This document shows, piece by piece, positions 24,921-33,347 of a stretch of 64,000 nt of DNA. The DNA is from Nocardioides terrae (GTDB taxonomy: Bacteria; Actinomycetota; Actinomycetes; Propionibacteriales; Nocardioidaceae). Position 1 is the first letter of the stretch, and each line of letters opens with the position of its first letter. A program made the position numbers and the translations under genes. Under the pieces are notes generated by a model. The model saw nothing but the letters and a program-made list of their open reading frames with translations, was not told the DNA's origin and did no database searches. The stretch is from NCBI RefSeq assembly GCF_900112345.1, contig NZ_FOLB01000002.1, positions 124,001 through 188,000 on the forward strand, given 5' to 3'.

Positions 24921-25934
24921 TCAGACGCCGAAGACGAGGCGCAGGACCTCGTACGCCGCCGCGGCGGCGAGGCCGGCCGCCGGGAAGGTGAGCACCCAGG
25001 CCGTCACGATGCTGCCCGCGACGCCCCACCGCACGGCGGAGATGCGCTTCGTGGCGCCGGCGCCCATGATCGCGCTGGTGATCGTGTGGGTGGTGGAGAT
25101 CGGCGCCTGCCAGACGTAGGCCGTCGTGTAGAGCACCGACGCACCGACCGCCTCGGCTGAGAAGCCGCGCGGCGGGTCGAGGTGGATGATCTTGCGGCCG
25201 AGCGTGCGCATGATCCGCCAGCCGCCGGAGTAGGTGCCCAGGGAGATGGCGCCGGCCGCGCAGACGATGACCCACAGCGGAAGACCGTCGGACTCGTCGG
25301 CGTGCCCGCTGGAGACGAGGGCGAGGAAGATGACGCCCATCGTCTTCTGGGCGTCCTGGAGGCCGTGGCCCAGCGCGAGGGCGGCCGCGGAGACGGTCTG
25401 CATGCCGCGGAAGCCGCGGTTGACCTTGGCCGCCGGACGGTTCCGGAAGATCCACATGATCGCGAGCATCACCAGGAACGCGAGGCAGAAGCCGACGATC
25501 GGCGAGATCACCATCGGGATGATGACCTTGTCGATGATGGTGTGCCAGCGCACGACCGCGAGGTCGGGGCCGGCGGCGAGCGCCGCTCCGACCAGGCCGC
25601 CGATGAGGGCGTGCGTGGAGGAGGAGGGCAGGCCGAAGTACCAGGTGACGAGGTTCCAGACGATCGCGCCGAGCAACGACGCGAGCACGATCACCAGGGC
25701 GTTCTTGGCGTCGTCGGCGCTGATGTCGAGGGTGTCGGCGACCGTGTGCGCGACCTTCTGGCCGAGCAGCGCGCCGACGAAGTTCATGACCGCCGCGAGG
25801 GTGAGCGCGATCCGCGGGGTGAGCGCTCGCGTCGAGACCGAGGTGGCGATCGCGTTGGCGGCGTCGTGGAAGCCGTTGGTGTAGTCGAAGGCAAGGGCGA
25901 CGACGACCACCGTGATGACGATGGCGAGTTCCAT
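24921..25934 (-). CDS. pit: PiT-family low-affinity inorganic phosphate transporter
   Basis: The 337-residue membrane protein has the duplicated PiT signature: FDYTNGFHDAANAIATSVST at the N-terminus and ALALGHGLQDAQKTMGVIFLAL in the second half, with about ten helices. It carries metal-phosphate or phosphate by cation symport. The ATG lies 8 bp after the stop of the DUF47 partner gene, the usual arrangement for this transporter. It converges with ppk1 at a 34-bp gap. Confidence 0.95.
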   Translation of the reverse strand: MELAIVITVVVVALAFDYTNGFHDAANAIATSVSTRALTPRIALTLAAVMNFVGALLGQKVAHTVADTLDISADDAKNALVIVLASLLGAIVWNLVTWYFGLPSSSTHALIGGLVGAALAAGPDLAVVRWHTIIDKVIIPMVISPIVGFCLAFLVMLAIMWIFRNRPAAKVNRGFRGMQTVSAAALALGHGLQDAQKTMGVIFLALVSSGHADESDGLPLWVIVCAAGAISLGTYSGGWRIMRTLGRKIIHLDPPRGFSAEAVGASVLYTTAYVWQAPISTTHTITSAIMGAGATKRISAVRWGVAGSIVTAWVLTFPAAGLAAAAAYEVLRLVFGV

Positions 25935-25942
25935 GGTCGCGC

Positions 25943-26560
25943 TCAGGACTCCTTGAGGGCGATCTGCTCGACGATGTTCGCGACCCGCTCGAACCCGTCG
26001 ATCGCCGACTCCAGCGCCTCGACGATGTCCTTGAGCTTCAGGACCTCGACGGCCTTGAACTCTCCGGAGAAGATCGTCGCCAGGATCCGCCGGTGGTTGC
26101 GGTCACCCTCGTTCTCGAGGCGGTTGACCTCGATCCAGAACTCCTGCAGCGACTTCATCGACTGCAGGTTGGGCATCGCGGCCGCGGTCAGCTCGGCGCA
26201 GCGCTGCAGCACCTCGACCTGGTCGGAGAGGTCCGACGGGAGGACCTTGACCTCGTAGACGAGGATCATGTCCACCACCTCGTCCATCAGGTCCATGATG
26301 TCGTCGAGGCCGGACCCGAGCGAGTAGATGTCCTCGCGGTCGAACGGGGTCACGAAGACGGAGTTGACCCGGCGCACGATCGCGTGGGTCGTCTCGTCGG
26401 CGGCGTGCTCGGCCTCGCGCATCCGCTTGGCGACGTCGATCTGGTCGGCGCCCTCCGCCAGCATCTCCGCGAGGAGCCGGGCACCCGTCACGAGGTGGCT
26501 GGCCGCCTCGGTGAAGAGGTCGTAGAAAGTCGTGTCGACCGGTCGGATGCGGAAACGCAC
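25943..26560 (-). CDS. DUF47 (PhoU-like) Pit accessory protein
   Basis: The 205-residue protein is all helical and matches DUF47/TIGR00153: RIRPVDTTFYDLFTEAASHLV at the start, AEHAADETTHAIVRRVNSVF with the E/D-rich metal-binding helix, and DREDIYSLGSGLDDIMDLMDE. DUF47 proteins are PhoU relatives that bind metal clusters and modulate Pit transport. The GTG start at 26560 has GGAG 6 nt upstream. It precedes pit by 8 bp in one operon. Confidence 0.92.
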   Translation of the reverse strand: MRFRIRPVDTTFYDLFTEAASHLVTGARLLAEMLAEGADQIDVAKRMREAEHAADETTHAIVRRVNSVFVTPFDREDIYSLGSGLDDIMDLMDEVVDMILVYEVKVLPSDLSDQVEVLQRCAELTAAAMPNLQSMKSLQEFWIEVNRLENEGDRNHRRILATIFSGEFKAVEVLKLKDIVEALESAIDGFERVANIVEQIALKES

Positions 26561-26687
26561 GGAGTACTCCTGGGGAGGCGGAGGCGAACGGGCTCCAATC
26601 TAGGGGAGGCCGCTCCCCTGCGCGCAACCGGCGGTCCGGCTCCCGTCTCCCGCGCACCTGACCTTGTGCACTGCGCCGCGGCGGATG

Positions 26688-26712
26688 CCGTTCGCGGGGT
26701 CGGACCGAACGG
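26688..26712 (-). terminator. possible terminator of the pst operon
   Basis: CCGTTCG and CGAACGG form a 7-bp stem with an 11-nt loop, 22 bp past the pstB stop. No U-run is present. The rest of the 26561-26734 gap shows no gene. Confidence 0.35.
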
Positions 26713-26734
26713 TCACCGTGAGCAAGACGCCGAC

Positions 26735-27514
26735 TCAGCCGAAGCGGCCGGAGATGTAGGCCTCGGTCGACTCGTTGTCGGGGTTGGTGAACATCTTCTT
26801 GGTCGGGTTGAACTCGACCAGGTGGCCGGGCTGGCCGGCGGCCTTGAGGTTGAAGAAGCCGGTGTCGTCGGAGACGCGGGCCGCCTGCTGCATGTTGTGC
26901 GTCACGATCACGATCGTGTAGCGGTCCTTGAGGTCGTGGATCAGGTCCTCGATCGCCGCGGTCGAGATCGGGTCGAGCGCCGAGCAGGGCTCGTCCATGA
27001 GGAGGATCTGCGGCTCGACGGCGATGGCGCGAGCGATGCAGAGCCGCTGCTGCTGGCCGCCGGAGAGGCCCATGCCGGGCTTGTTGAGCCGGTCCTTGAC
27101 CTCGTTCCAGAGGTTGGCGCCGCGCAGCGACCGCTCAACGATGTCGTCGGCGTCGGGCCTCTTCAGCTTGCGCGAGTTGAGCCGGTTGCCGGCCAGGACG
27201 TTGTCGTAGATCGACATCGTCGGGAACGGGTTGGGCCGCTGGAAGACCATGCCGACCATCCGGCGCACCTCGACCGGGTCGACGGCGGAGTCGTAGAGGT
27301 CCTGCCCGGAGACGGCGATCTTGCCCTCGACGCGCGCGCCCGGGATCACCTCGTGCATCCGGTTGAGGGTGCGCAGGAAGGTCGACTTGCCGCAGCCCGA
27401 CGGGCCGATGAAGGCGGTGACCGCCCGAGCCCGGATCGTCATGTTGACGCCCTCGACGGCCTTGAAGTCGCCGTAGTAGATGTTGACGTCGCTGACGTCG
27501 ATGCTCTTGGCCAC
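26735..27514 (-). CDS. pstB: phosphate ABC transporter ATP-binding protein
   Basis: The 259-residue ATPase has Walker [10 protein letters not shown], the ABC signature LSGGQQQR, Walker [14 protein letters not shown] and switch His ([13 protein letters not shown]). The sequence [20 protein letters not shown] is typical of PstB. It powers the high-affinity PstSCA phosphate importer. GTG 27514 is preceded by AGGAG and lies 12 bp after pstA. The mycobacterial equivalent PhoT (Rv0820) also sits downstream of glnR and mshD, although here the two loci are separated by about 11 kb. Confidence 0.96.
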   Translation of the reverse strand: MAKSIDVSDVNIYYGDFKAVEGVNMTIRARAVTAFIGPSGCGKSTFLRTLNRMHEVIPGARVEGKIAVSGQDLYDSAVDPVEVRRMVGMVFQRPNPFPTMSIYDNVLAGNRLNSRKLKRPDADDIVERSLRGANLWNEVKDRLNKPGMGLSGGQQQRLCIARAIAVEPQILLMDEPCSALDPISTAAIEDLIHDLKDRYTIVIVTHNMQQAARVSDDTGFFNLKAAGQPGHLVEFNPTKKMFTNPDNESTEAYISGRFG

Positions 27515-27526
27515 TGGTGCTCCTGA

Positions 27527-28441
27527 CTAGCGCCCGGTCTTGGGGGCGAAGATGAGGCTGATGAGGCGTGCGGTGAGGTTGAGCACCATCACGATGGCGA
27601 TGAGGAGCAGCGCGCCGGCCCAGGCGCGGTCGTAGCCCTCGGGGGTCGCGGTGCCGTACTGCGTCATGATGAAGACGGGCAGCGTCATCATCCGGCCGTC
27701 GAAGAGGTTGCGGTTGACGGCCTCGGCCGCGCCGACGGCGACCAGCAGCGGCGCGGTCTCGCCGATGACACGGGAGATCGCGAGCATCACGCCGGTGACG
27801 ATGCCGCCCAGCGCGGTCGGGATGACGACCTTGACGATCGTGCGCCACTTCGGCACGCCCAGGGCGTACGACGCCTCGCGCAGGTCGTTCGGGACGAGCC
27901 GCATCATCTCCTCGGCCGACCTGACCACCGTCGGGATCATGAGCAGTGACAGCGCGATCGACCCCATGATGCCCATGCGGGTGCCGACGCCGAAGATCAG
28001 CGTGAAGAGCGCCAGGCCGAAGAGCCCGGCGACGATCGAGGGGATGCCGGTCATCACGTCGACCAGGAAGGTGATGGTCCGGGCGACGCGGCTGCGGCCG
28101 CCGTACTCGACGAGGTAGATCGAGGTGAACAGGCCGATCGGGACCGAGATCGCGACCGCGCCGAGGGTAACGAGCAGGGTGCCGTAGAGCGCGTGCTCGA
28201 GGCCTCCGCCGGCCTGCAGCTTGCCGGTCGTCGGGTCGAGCCGCTGGACCATGTCGTGGGTGAGCAGGTTGCCGTCGATCGACGGGAGCCCCTTGCTGAC
28301 CACGACCCAGAGCAGCCAGACCAGCGGGACGAGGGTGGCGGCGAAGGCGGCCCAGATGACGCCGGTGACGAGCCGGTCGGTCATGGCCCGGCGCCGCCTG
28401 AGACTTCCCGTCGTCGTCTCGAACAGGTCGGCGGTGCTCAT
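27527..28441 (-). CDS. pstA: phosphate ABC transporter permease PstA
   Basis: The 304-residue permease has six membrane helices. It has the cytoplasmic coupling loop EEMMRLVPNDLREASYALGVPKWRTIVKVVIPTA (EAA motif) that contacts PstB. The ATG at 28441 overlaps the pstC stop as ATGA (28441-28438), so I reject the longer upstream frame. It forms the inner-membrane channel with PstC. Confidence 0.95.
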   Translation of the reverse strand: MSTADLFETTTGSLRRRRAMTDRLVTGVIWAAFAATLVPLVWLLWVVVSKGLPSIDGNLLTHDMVQRLDPTTGKLQAGGGLEHALYGTLLVTLGAVAISVPIGLFTSIYLVEYGGRSRVARTITFLVDVMTGIPSIVAGLFGLALFTLIFGVGTRMGIMGSIALSLLMIPTVVRSAEEMMRLVPNDLREASYALGVPKWRTIVKVVIPTALGGIVTGVMLAISRVIGETAPLLVAVGAAEAVNRNLFDGRMMTLPVFIMTQYGTATPEGYDRAWAGALLLIAIVMVLNLTARLISLIFAPKTGR

Positions 28442-29415
28442 CGCTGCGCCCTCTCGCCACGGCCGGCGATGTAGCGCGCGGCGAAGTTGACCAGGAAGGT
28501 GAACAGGAACAGCACCAGGCCGGTGGCCAGCAGGACCGTCTGGATTCGGTTGTCCTCGGCCTTGTAGTTGGCGGCGATGTTGGAGGCGATCGTCGCCGGG
28601 TTGGTCGAGGAGATCAGGTTGAGCGTGACGATCGGCGTCGACGACATCACCATGGCGACCGCCATCGTCTCGCCGAGCGCACGGCCGAGGCCGAGCATGA
28701 CGGCGGCGACCATGCCGGAGCGCGAGTGCGGGAAGACCGCGTAGCGGACCATCTCCCAGCGGGTCGCGCCGAGCGCGAGCGCCGCCTCCTCGTGCAGCCG
28801 CGGGGTCTGCTTGAACACCTCGCGGCTGATCGCGGTGATGATCGGGATGCACATGATCGCGAGCACGATCCCGGCGACCAGGATCGTCCGGCCCGTCGCG
28901 GAGACCGGCCCGTGGAAGAACGGCAGGAAGCCGAGGTGGGCGTCGAGCCAGCGCTGCACCGGCTGGGACGTGACGGCCAGGGTGCGCGCGCCCCAGAGGC
29001 CGAAGACGACCGACGGTACGGCGGCCAGCAGGTCGATCACGTAGGCGATCGGGGCCGCGAGCCGGCGCGGGGCGTAGTGGGAGGTGAACAGCGCCAGGGC
29101 GAATGAGAACGGGACGGCGACGACGAGCGCGATGATCGCGGCCAGCGTGGTGCCGAACAGCAGCCGGCCGACGTACCCCCAGAAGTTGCTGGCGGACGGG
29201 CCGTAGACGTCGGGGTCGGCCGAGAATCCGGGGAAGCCCTTGAGGAGGAGGAAGACGAAGACGGCGGCGAGCGTGACCAGGATGGTCAGGCCCGACGCCA
29301 ACGCGGTGCCGGAGAACAGCCGGTCCCCGCGGCCGTAGCTCGTCGACGACCTCGGGCCGGGGGAGCCGAGGTCCTCGCCCGGCTCGGCCTGTTCGAGCTG
29401 TGGTGTGGTGCTCAC
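28438..29415 (-). CDS. pstC: phosphate ABC transporter permease PstC
   Basis: The 325-residue permease begins with about 40 hydrophilic residues and then six membrane helices. Its EAA coupling loop is RLHEEAALALGATRWEMVRYAVFPHS. GTG 29415 has AGGAG 4 nt upstream. It lies 98 bp after pstS; the gap contains a hairpin that may reduce permease mRNA compared with the binding protein. Confidence 0.95.
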   Translation of the reverse strand: MSTTPQLEQAEPGEDLGSPGPRSSTSYGRGDRLFSGTALASGLTILVTLAAVFVFLLLKGFPGFSADPDVYGPSASNFWGYVGRLLFGTTLAAIIALVVAVPFSFALALFTSHYAPRRLAAPIAYVIDLLAAVPSVVFGLWGARTLAVTSQPVQRWLDAHLGFLPFFHGPVSATGRTILVAGIVLAIMCIPIITAISREVFKQTPRLHEEAALALGATRWEMVRYAVFPHSRSGMVAAVMLGLGRALGETMAVAMVMSSTPIVTLNLISSTNPATIASNIAANYKAEDNRIQTVLLATGLVLFLFTFLVNFAARYIAGRGERAQR

Positions 29416-29456
29416 GGAACTCCTGGGTGGCGCCGGAGGGATCGGCTCTGCGTTGC

Positions 29457-29490
29457 GCAGCGGCGAGGCCTCGGAAGACCCCGCCGCTGC
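29457..29490 (-). promoter_or_regulatory. pstS-pstC intercistronic hairpin
   Basis: GCAGCGGCG (29457-29465) pairs perfectly with 29482-29490, leaving a 16-nt loop, 24 bp past the pstS stop. Such hairpins often stabilise or partly terminate transcripts so that more binding protein than permease is made. Function inferred. Confidence 0.5.
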
Positions 29491-29513
29491 TCAGCGGTGA
29501 ACGCCGATCTGGG

Positions 29514-30635
29514 TTACTTGGCCGCGATCTTGGCGAGGATGGCGTCGGCCTTGCTGGCCACGTCGGTCGGGAGCGGGGCCGAGAGTGCGTTCGTGGCGGC
29601 GGCCTTCTGACCGAGCTCCGACACGACGAACTGGCCGAAGCCCTTGACGACGTCAGCGGTGGCCTTGTCGTCGTAGGTCGGGCAGGCGATGAAGTACGAC
29701 ACCAGGAAGACCGGGTAGACCGACGGGTCGGTCGAGGTGCGGTTGATCGCGTAGGCCAGCTGGGTGTCGGCTGCGCCGTCGGCCAGCTTCGATGCGGCCA
29801 GACCGGCGGCGGCGCCGTCGGCCGACGGGGCGACGAACTGGTCGCCGACCTTGACGGACACCTTGCCGAGCTCGGTGCTCGCCACGGCGCTGTCGTCGGC
29901 GTAGCCGATCGTGCCGTTGCCGTCCTGGATGGCGCCGACGACACCGGAGGTCCCCTCCGCGGCCTCACCGGACTGGACGGGCCAGTCGCTGCTGTGCTCG
30001 GTCTTCCACGCACCGCCGCCGGCTTGGAAGAGCCAGTCGGTGAAGTTGTCGGTGGTGCCCGAGGAGTCGGAGCGGTGGACCGGCGAGATCGCCAGGTCGG
30101 GCAGTGTCGCGTCGGCGTTGAGCTCGGCGATCGCCGGGTCGTTCCACTTCTTGATGGTGCCGTTGAAGATGTTGGCGACAGTGGTGGCGTCGAGGTCGAG
30201 GCTGTCGACACCCTCGACGTTGAAGACGATGTCGATCGGGGAGATGAAGACCGGGACCTCGATGACGTCGCTGCCGCCGCAGGCGGCCGTGGCCTTCTCC
30301 ATGTCCTCGGCGGGGATCGCCGAGTCCGAGCCGGCGAACTTGAAGGCGCCGGAGTAGAAGTTGTCGCGACCCGTGCCGGAGCCGACCGGGTCGTAGGTGA
30401 TGGTGACGTCGGGGTTGTCCGCCCCGAATCCGGCGCGCCAGGCCTCCTGGGCCTTCTCCTGCGCGGAGGAGCCACCGGCCGCGACGGTGCCGCTCAGGCC
30501 CGACGCACTGCTGCTGCCGCCGACGCTGGTGCTCGCGTCGGCGCTGTCGTCCGACCCGCAGCCGGCGAGCGAAAGGGCCACCGCCGCGGCGGCCACGCCG
30601 GGCACGAGGGCCCGACGGATGGAAGTGGTGATCAC
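29514..30635 (-). CDS. pstS: periplasmic/lipoprotein phosphate-binding protein
   Basis: The 373-residue precursor has a lipoprotein signal (SLAGC, with Cys at residue 27 lipidated) followed by a Ser/Ala-rich linker. The mature domain has the PstS pattern VAAGGSSAQEKAQEAWRAGF and, in the phosphate pocket, SDSAIPAEDMEKATA and VHRSDSSGTTDNFTDWL. It captures phosphate outside the membrane for PstCAB. GTG 30635 has AGGAG 8 nt upstream. A PHO box lies about 80 bp upstream, so phosphate limitation should induce the whole operon. Confidence 0.95.
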   Translation of the reverse strand: MITTSIRRALVPGVAAAAVALSLAGCGSDDSADASTSVGGSSSASGLSGTVAAGGSSAQEKAQEAWRAGFGADNPDVTITYDPVGSGTGRDNFYSGAFKFAGSDSAIPAEDMEKATAACGGSDVIEVPVFISPIDIVFNVEGVDSLDLDATTVANIFNGTIKKWNDPAIAELNADATLPDLAISPVHRSDSSGTTDNFTDWLFQAGGGAWKTEHSSDWPVQSGEAAEGTSGVVGAIQDGNGTIGYADDSAVASTELGKVSVKVGDQFVAPSADGAAAGLAASKLADGAADTQLAYAINRTSTDPSVYPVFLVSYFIACPTYDDKATADVVKGFGQFVVSELGQKAAATNALSAPLPTDVASKADAILAKIAAK

Positions 30636-30714
30636 TTCTGAATCTCCTGTGTTCAGCGAATCTCTGTCTCGCCCAGGAGGCTAGGAAGGTCAGGTGTCCG
30701 TCATCGGGGTCGTC

Positions 30715-30732
30715 GGTGAACGCGGCGTGAAC
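30715..30732 (-). promoter_or_regulatory. PHO box (PhoP-binding direct repeats) of the pst operon
   Basis: On the minus strand GTTCACG (30732-30726) and GTTCACC (30721-30715) are direct repeats with 11-bp spacing, the arrangement known for Streptomyces PhoP sites. A third copy GTTCACT (30787-30781) lies exactly 55 bp further upstream, five 11-bp units. The site is about 80 bp before pstS. No phoR/phoP pair is in this window. Confidence 0.8.
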
Positions 30733-30816
30733 TCGGAACGCCCGGTTGTCGACGAGATGTGACCCACAGGACAGACGCCGAGTGAACGGGGCTGCGGACT
30801 CACCGCAGGGCTCGGG

Positions 30817-31680
30817 TCAGTGGCGCTCGCTGGCGACGACGCGACCCCGGCGCAGGTGGACGACGAGCAGCTCGCCCTTCTCGAGCTTGGGGTCGTCCAG
30901 GCCGAGCTCGTCGAAGATGAACGGCAGCACCGGGCGGTGCGTGCAGATCACCGTGGGGCCGGTCTTGCCAAGGGCCTCCACCGTGCGCCGCACCAGCTTG
31001 CGCACCTTGCCCCGCCGGGCGTGCTCCTCGCTGAGCCGGTCGATCGGCTCGGGCTCGGTGCCGGTGGTGCGGCAGTACGGCGCCACGGTGTCCGCGCAGC
31101 GGACGCTGCTGCTCGTCATGACCCGGCGGACGCCGTACGCCTCGAGGACCGGCACCAGCCGCTCCGCCTGCCGCTGGCCGGTGGCCAGCAGCGGCCGGAG
31201 CGCATCCTCGGCATGCCAGGTCCTTCGCGCCCGGGACTGGGCGTGCCGCAGCACGATGACGGTCCGGGTCCGCTTGGGGTGCTGGAGGGCCTCGGCGAGG
31301 GTGTCGCGGTCATGGGGGTAGGTCAGCACGCGGGTGGCCTTGCTGACCGGCACCCAGGCGACCTCGTCGATCTCGGCGTTGGGCGCGTAGGCGCTGACGT
31401 CGTCGGAGCCCGACGCGCGCGCGATCCAGTAGTGCACCGTCTTGCGGGCGCGACCGACGGAGTAGGTCTGGCTCGACAGCGGCCGGCCGAGCCGGACGCG
31501 CACCCCGGTCTCCTCCTCGACCTCGCGGACGGCGGCGGCGGTGACGTGCTCGCCGCGCTCGAGCTTGCCCTTGGGGAAGGACCAGTCGTCGTACTTCGGA
31601 CGATGGACCAGCAGAACGTCCCGACCGCGGCGCAGGACGACCGCTCCGGCAGAGGTGATCTCAGGTCGGCTCCTGGGCAT
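30817..31680 (-). CDS. mutT1: MutT1-type Nudix hydrolase fused to a histidine phosphatase domain
   Basis: The 287-residue protein has an N-terminal Nudix domain with the complete box G38-x5-E44-x7-R52-E53-x2-E56-E57-x-G59. A C-terminal histidine-phosphatase domain has the phospho-acceptor motif LRHA (Arg145, His146) and second catalytic His248 (THRP). In mycobacteria this architecture (MutT1) degrades oxidised and other nucleotide polyphosphates such as 8-oxo-GTP. The ATG at 31680 is leaderless: TACCCT on the minus strand lies 7 nt upstream and overlaps the -10 box of the divergent gene at 31701. Its position beside ppk and pst may reflect phosphate metabolism, but that is loose inference. 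Confidence 0.9.
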   Translation of the reverse strand: MPRSRPEITSAGAVVLRRGRDVLLVHRPKYDDWSFPKGKLERGEHVTAAAVREVEEETGVRVRLGRPLSSQTYSVGRARKTVHYWIARASGSDDVSAYAPNAEIDEVAWVPVSKATRVLTYPHDRDTLAEALQHPKRTRTVIVLRHAQSRARRTWHAEDALRPLLATGQRQAERLVPVLEAYGVRRVMTSSSVRCADTVAPYCRTTGTEPEPIDRLSEEHARRGKVRKLVRRTVEALGKTGPTVICTHRPVLPFIFDELGLDDPKLEKGELLVVHLRRGRVVASERH

Positions 31681-31686
31681 GGCGCT

Positions 31687-31693
31687 TAGGGTA
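31687..31693. promoter_or_regulatory. shared symmetric -10 region driving two divergent leaderless genes
   Basis: TAGGGT on the plus strand (31687-31692) is 8 nt before GTG 31701. TACCCT on the minus strand (31693-31688) is 7 nt before ATG 31680. The two hexamers overlap by five bases, so one short element appears to serve both directions. Confidence 0.6.
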
Positions 31694-31700
31694 GGCGGTC

Positions 31701-32732
31701 GTGCTGACCCGACACCCTCGCGCGCTCGTCGCCGCGGCCGTCGCGCTGCTGCTGGTGGTGGCCGGGCTGGTCGGGGTCACCTGGTGGCGCCACTCCCGGC
31801 GCGACGGCCTGGAGGCCGCCCTCAGGCTGGTCCCGGACGACGCCCAGCGCTACTCGTGGACCGACTGGGCCGGCGTACGGCAGGCGTTGAAGATGGACGA
31901 CGACGACCCCACCGAGGCGCAGGTGGACCGCTTCCTGCAGCAGGGCTTCTCAGCCGATCTGACCTCCGCGTCGGCGATGGTCACCTCGGCCGGGGCGCTG
32001 CAGTCGACCTTCGGCTTCTCCCCCGCGACGGCCGAGTGGGAGCTCTTCGCCCAGTCCGACGACGGCGCGGTCGTGGTCGTCGAGCCGGCCTCGACCGACG
32101 GCATCGAGCACCGGCTGTCGCGCGCGGGCTACACGCGAGGCAAGGGCGGCGTGTGGGACGGCAGCGAGGCCGCGACCGACCTCGGGATCACCCCGGAGTT
32201 CGGCCATGTGGCCGTGCACGACGGCCGGGTCTACGCCAGCGACTCCGCTGACTACCTGGAGGAGGTCGTCGGCGGCGGGTTCTCCCCCTCCGACCCGGTG
32301 GCCGACGTGGTCGGCGCGGTCAGGGGCGTCATCGAGCCGATCTCAGCGGTCGTCTACTCCGGGGACTACGCGTGCGGGCACCTGGCGATGAGCCAGGCCG
32401 ACGACGTCGACCAGGCGCAAGGGGTGGAGCTGATCCGGCAGGCCGGTGGCGTGGACCCGCTGACGGCGTTCGCGATGGCCGCCGGCCCGGACCGCGACGT
32501 GACCGTCGGGCTCGGCTTCGAGAGCCACGACAAGGCCGTCCGCAACGCCGACGCGCGGGCGATCCTGGCGAGCGGGGCCGCGCCAGGGCAGGGCGGGAGC
32601 TTCAGCGAACGGTTCCGGCTCGGCCGGGTCGAGGCGAAGGACGACACCGTCACGATGCGGCTGCATCCGGTCGCGGGGGCCTACGTGCTCTCGGACCTGT
32701 CGACGGGTCCGGTGCTGTTCGCGTCCTGTTGA
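31701..32732 (+). CDS. membrane-anchored extracytoplasmic protein of unknown function
   Basis: The 343-residue protein has one N-terminal membrane helix (about 8-27), not a clear lipobox, and a soluble outer domain. Its early segment LRLVPDDAQRYSWTDWAGVR and strands such as AEWELFAQSDDGAVVVVEP recall actinobacterial proteins that I know only as hypothetical. Cys residues at about 225 and at the C-terminal end (FASC) could pair. GTG 31701 is leaderless. It diverges from mutT1 with 20 bp between start codons and converges with the small acidic gene at 32742. I recognise no domain or catalytic motif. Confidence 0.75.
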   Translation: MLTRHPRALVAAAVALLLVVAGLVGVTWWRHSRRDGLEAALRLVPDDAQRYSWTDWAGVRQALKMDDDDPTEAQVDRFLQQGFSADLTSASAMVTSAGALQSTFGFSPATAEWELFAQSDDGAVVVVEPASTDGIEHRLSRAGYTRGKGGVWDGSEAATDLGITPEFGHVAVHDGRVYASDSADYLEEVVGGGFSPSDPVADVVGAVRGVIEPISAVVYSGDYACGHLAMSQADDVDQAQGVELIRQAGGVDPLTAFAMAAGPDRDVTVGLGFESHDKAVRNADARAILASGAAPGQGGSFSERFRLGRVEAKDDTVTMRLHPVAGAYVLSDLSTGPVLFASC

Positions 32733-32741
32733 GGTGCCCGA

Positions 32742-32897
32742 CTAGTCGTCGTTCGGGGAGACCCCGAGGATCTCGTCGATCTCCTCGGGGCTCAATGGCT
32801 CGTCGGACTCGCTCGCCGCGATGATGAGGTTGGTCGTCAGCTCGACCTCGCGCAGCAGTTCGGCGTCCTCCAGCGACACGTCGAACTGGTCGTACAT
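32742..32897 (-). CDS. small acidic protein of unknown function
   Basis: The 51-residue product starts MYDQFDVSLEDAELLREVEL and ends EIDEILGVSPNDD. It has over a quarter Asp/Glu and a likely two-helix form. GGAGGG lies 4 nt before the ATG at 32897, the best Shine-Dalgarno in the area. An in-frame GTG at 32927 has no proper spacing and was rejected. A -10-like TAGGCT lies at 32962-32957. Codon use is normal for the genome. It may be one of the small conserved actinobacterial proteins, but I cannot name it. Confidence 0.6.
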   Translation of the reverse strand: MYDQFDVSLEDAELLREVELTTNLIIAASESDEPLSPEEIDEILGVSPNDD

Positions 32898-32956
32898 GTC
32901 GCCCTCCAGTTCTTCCGCGTCGTCCACCTCTCCGGCGCGGTACGTCTACCCGCTCC

Positions 32957-32962
32957 AGCCTA
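32957..32962 (-). promoter_or_regulatory. -10 box of the small acidic protein gene
   Basis: TAGGCT on the minus strand would give a leader of about 50 nt, which fits the Shine-Dalgarno-led start at 32897. Confidence 0.45.
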
Positions 32963-33071
32963 GGTCGAAACCATCACGTAATCAGGGAATCCATCGCCGT
33001 GCCGCGGATCTTTACCGCAACCGGCGTACGCCGTCGCAGGCCGGTGCAGCGAGCCGAACCGTGGAAAGGCA

Positions 33072-33105
33072 GAGGCCCCGCCCCGCTGATGCGGGACGGG
33101 GCCTC
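33072..33105 (-). terminator. terminator of the cold-shock gene
   Basis: GAGGCCCCGCCCCGC (33072-33086) pairs with 33091-33105 with one mismatch and a TGAT loop, about 40 bp past the csp stop. Closely similar to the hairpin at 12744-12775. Confidence 0.8.
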
Positions 33106-33143
33106 GTGAGACCTTGTCGCCGGCCGGGGCCGGCAGGGTCAGA

Positions 33144-33347
33144 TCAGACCGGACGGACGTTCTCCGCCTGCGGGCCCTTCGGGCCCTGGGTGACGTCGAA
33201 CTCGACCTTCTGGTTCTCGTCGAGGGACTTGTAGCCGTTGGTCTGGATCGCCGAGTAGTGAACGAAGACGTCGTCGCCGCCGTTCTCCTGCGCGATGAAA
33301 CCGAAACCCTTCTCGGCGTTGAACCACTTAACGGTGCCCTGAGCCAT
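33144..33347 (-). CDS. cspA: cold-shock protein (CspA family)
   Basis: The 67-residue protein is a single cold-shock domain with RNP1 KGFGFI (13-18) and RNP2 VFVHY (27-31). It binds single-stranded RNA and DNA and melts RNA structure. Length equals the family norm. A GGAG lies about 12 nt before the ATG and the gene has long upstream untranslated DNA, as is common for csp genes, whose mRNA leaders often regulate expression. It forms a single-gene unit with its own terminator. Confidence 0.96.
   Translation of the reverse strand: MAQGTVKWFNAEKGFGFIAQENGGDDVFVHYSAIQTNGYKSLDENQKVEFDVTQGPKGPQAENVRPV

Noticed and set aside
26561..26734. tRNA or small RNA gene in the gap between pstB and the DUF47 gene
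   Set aside because: No T-loop-like GTTCRANNC or acceptor-stem pairing was seen. The gap holds only start and stop signals and a weak hairpin.
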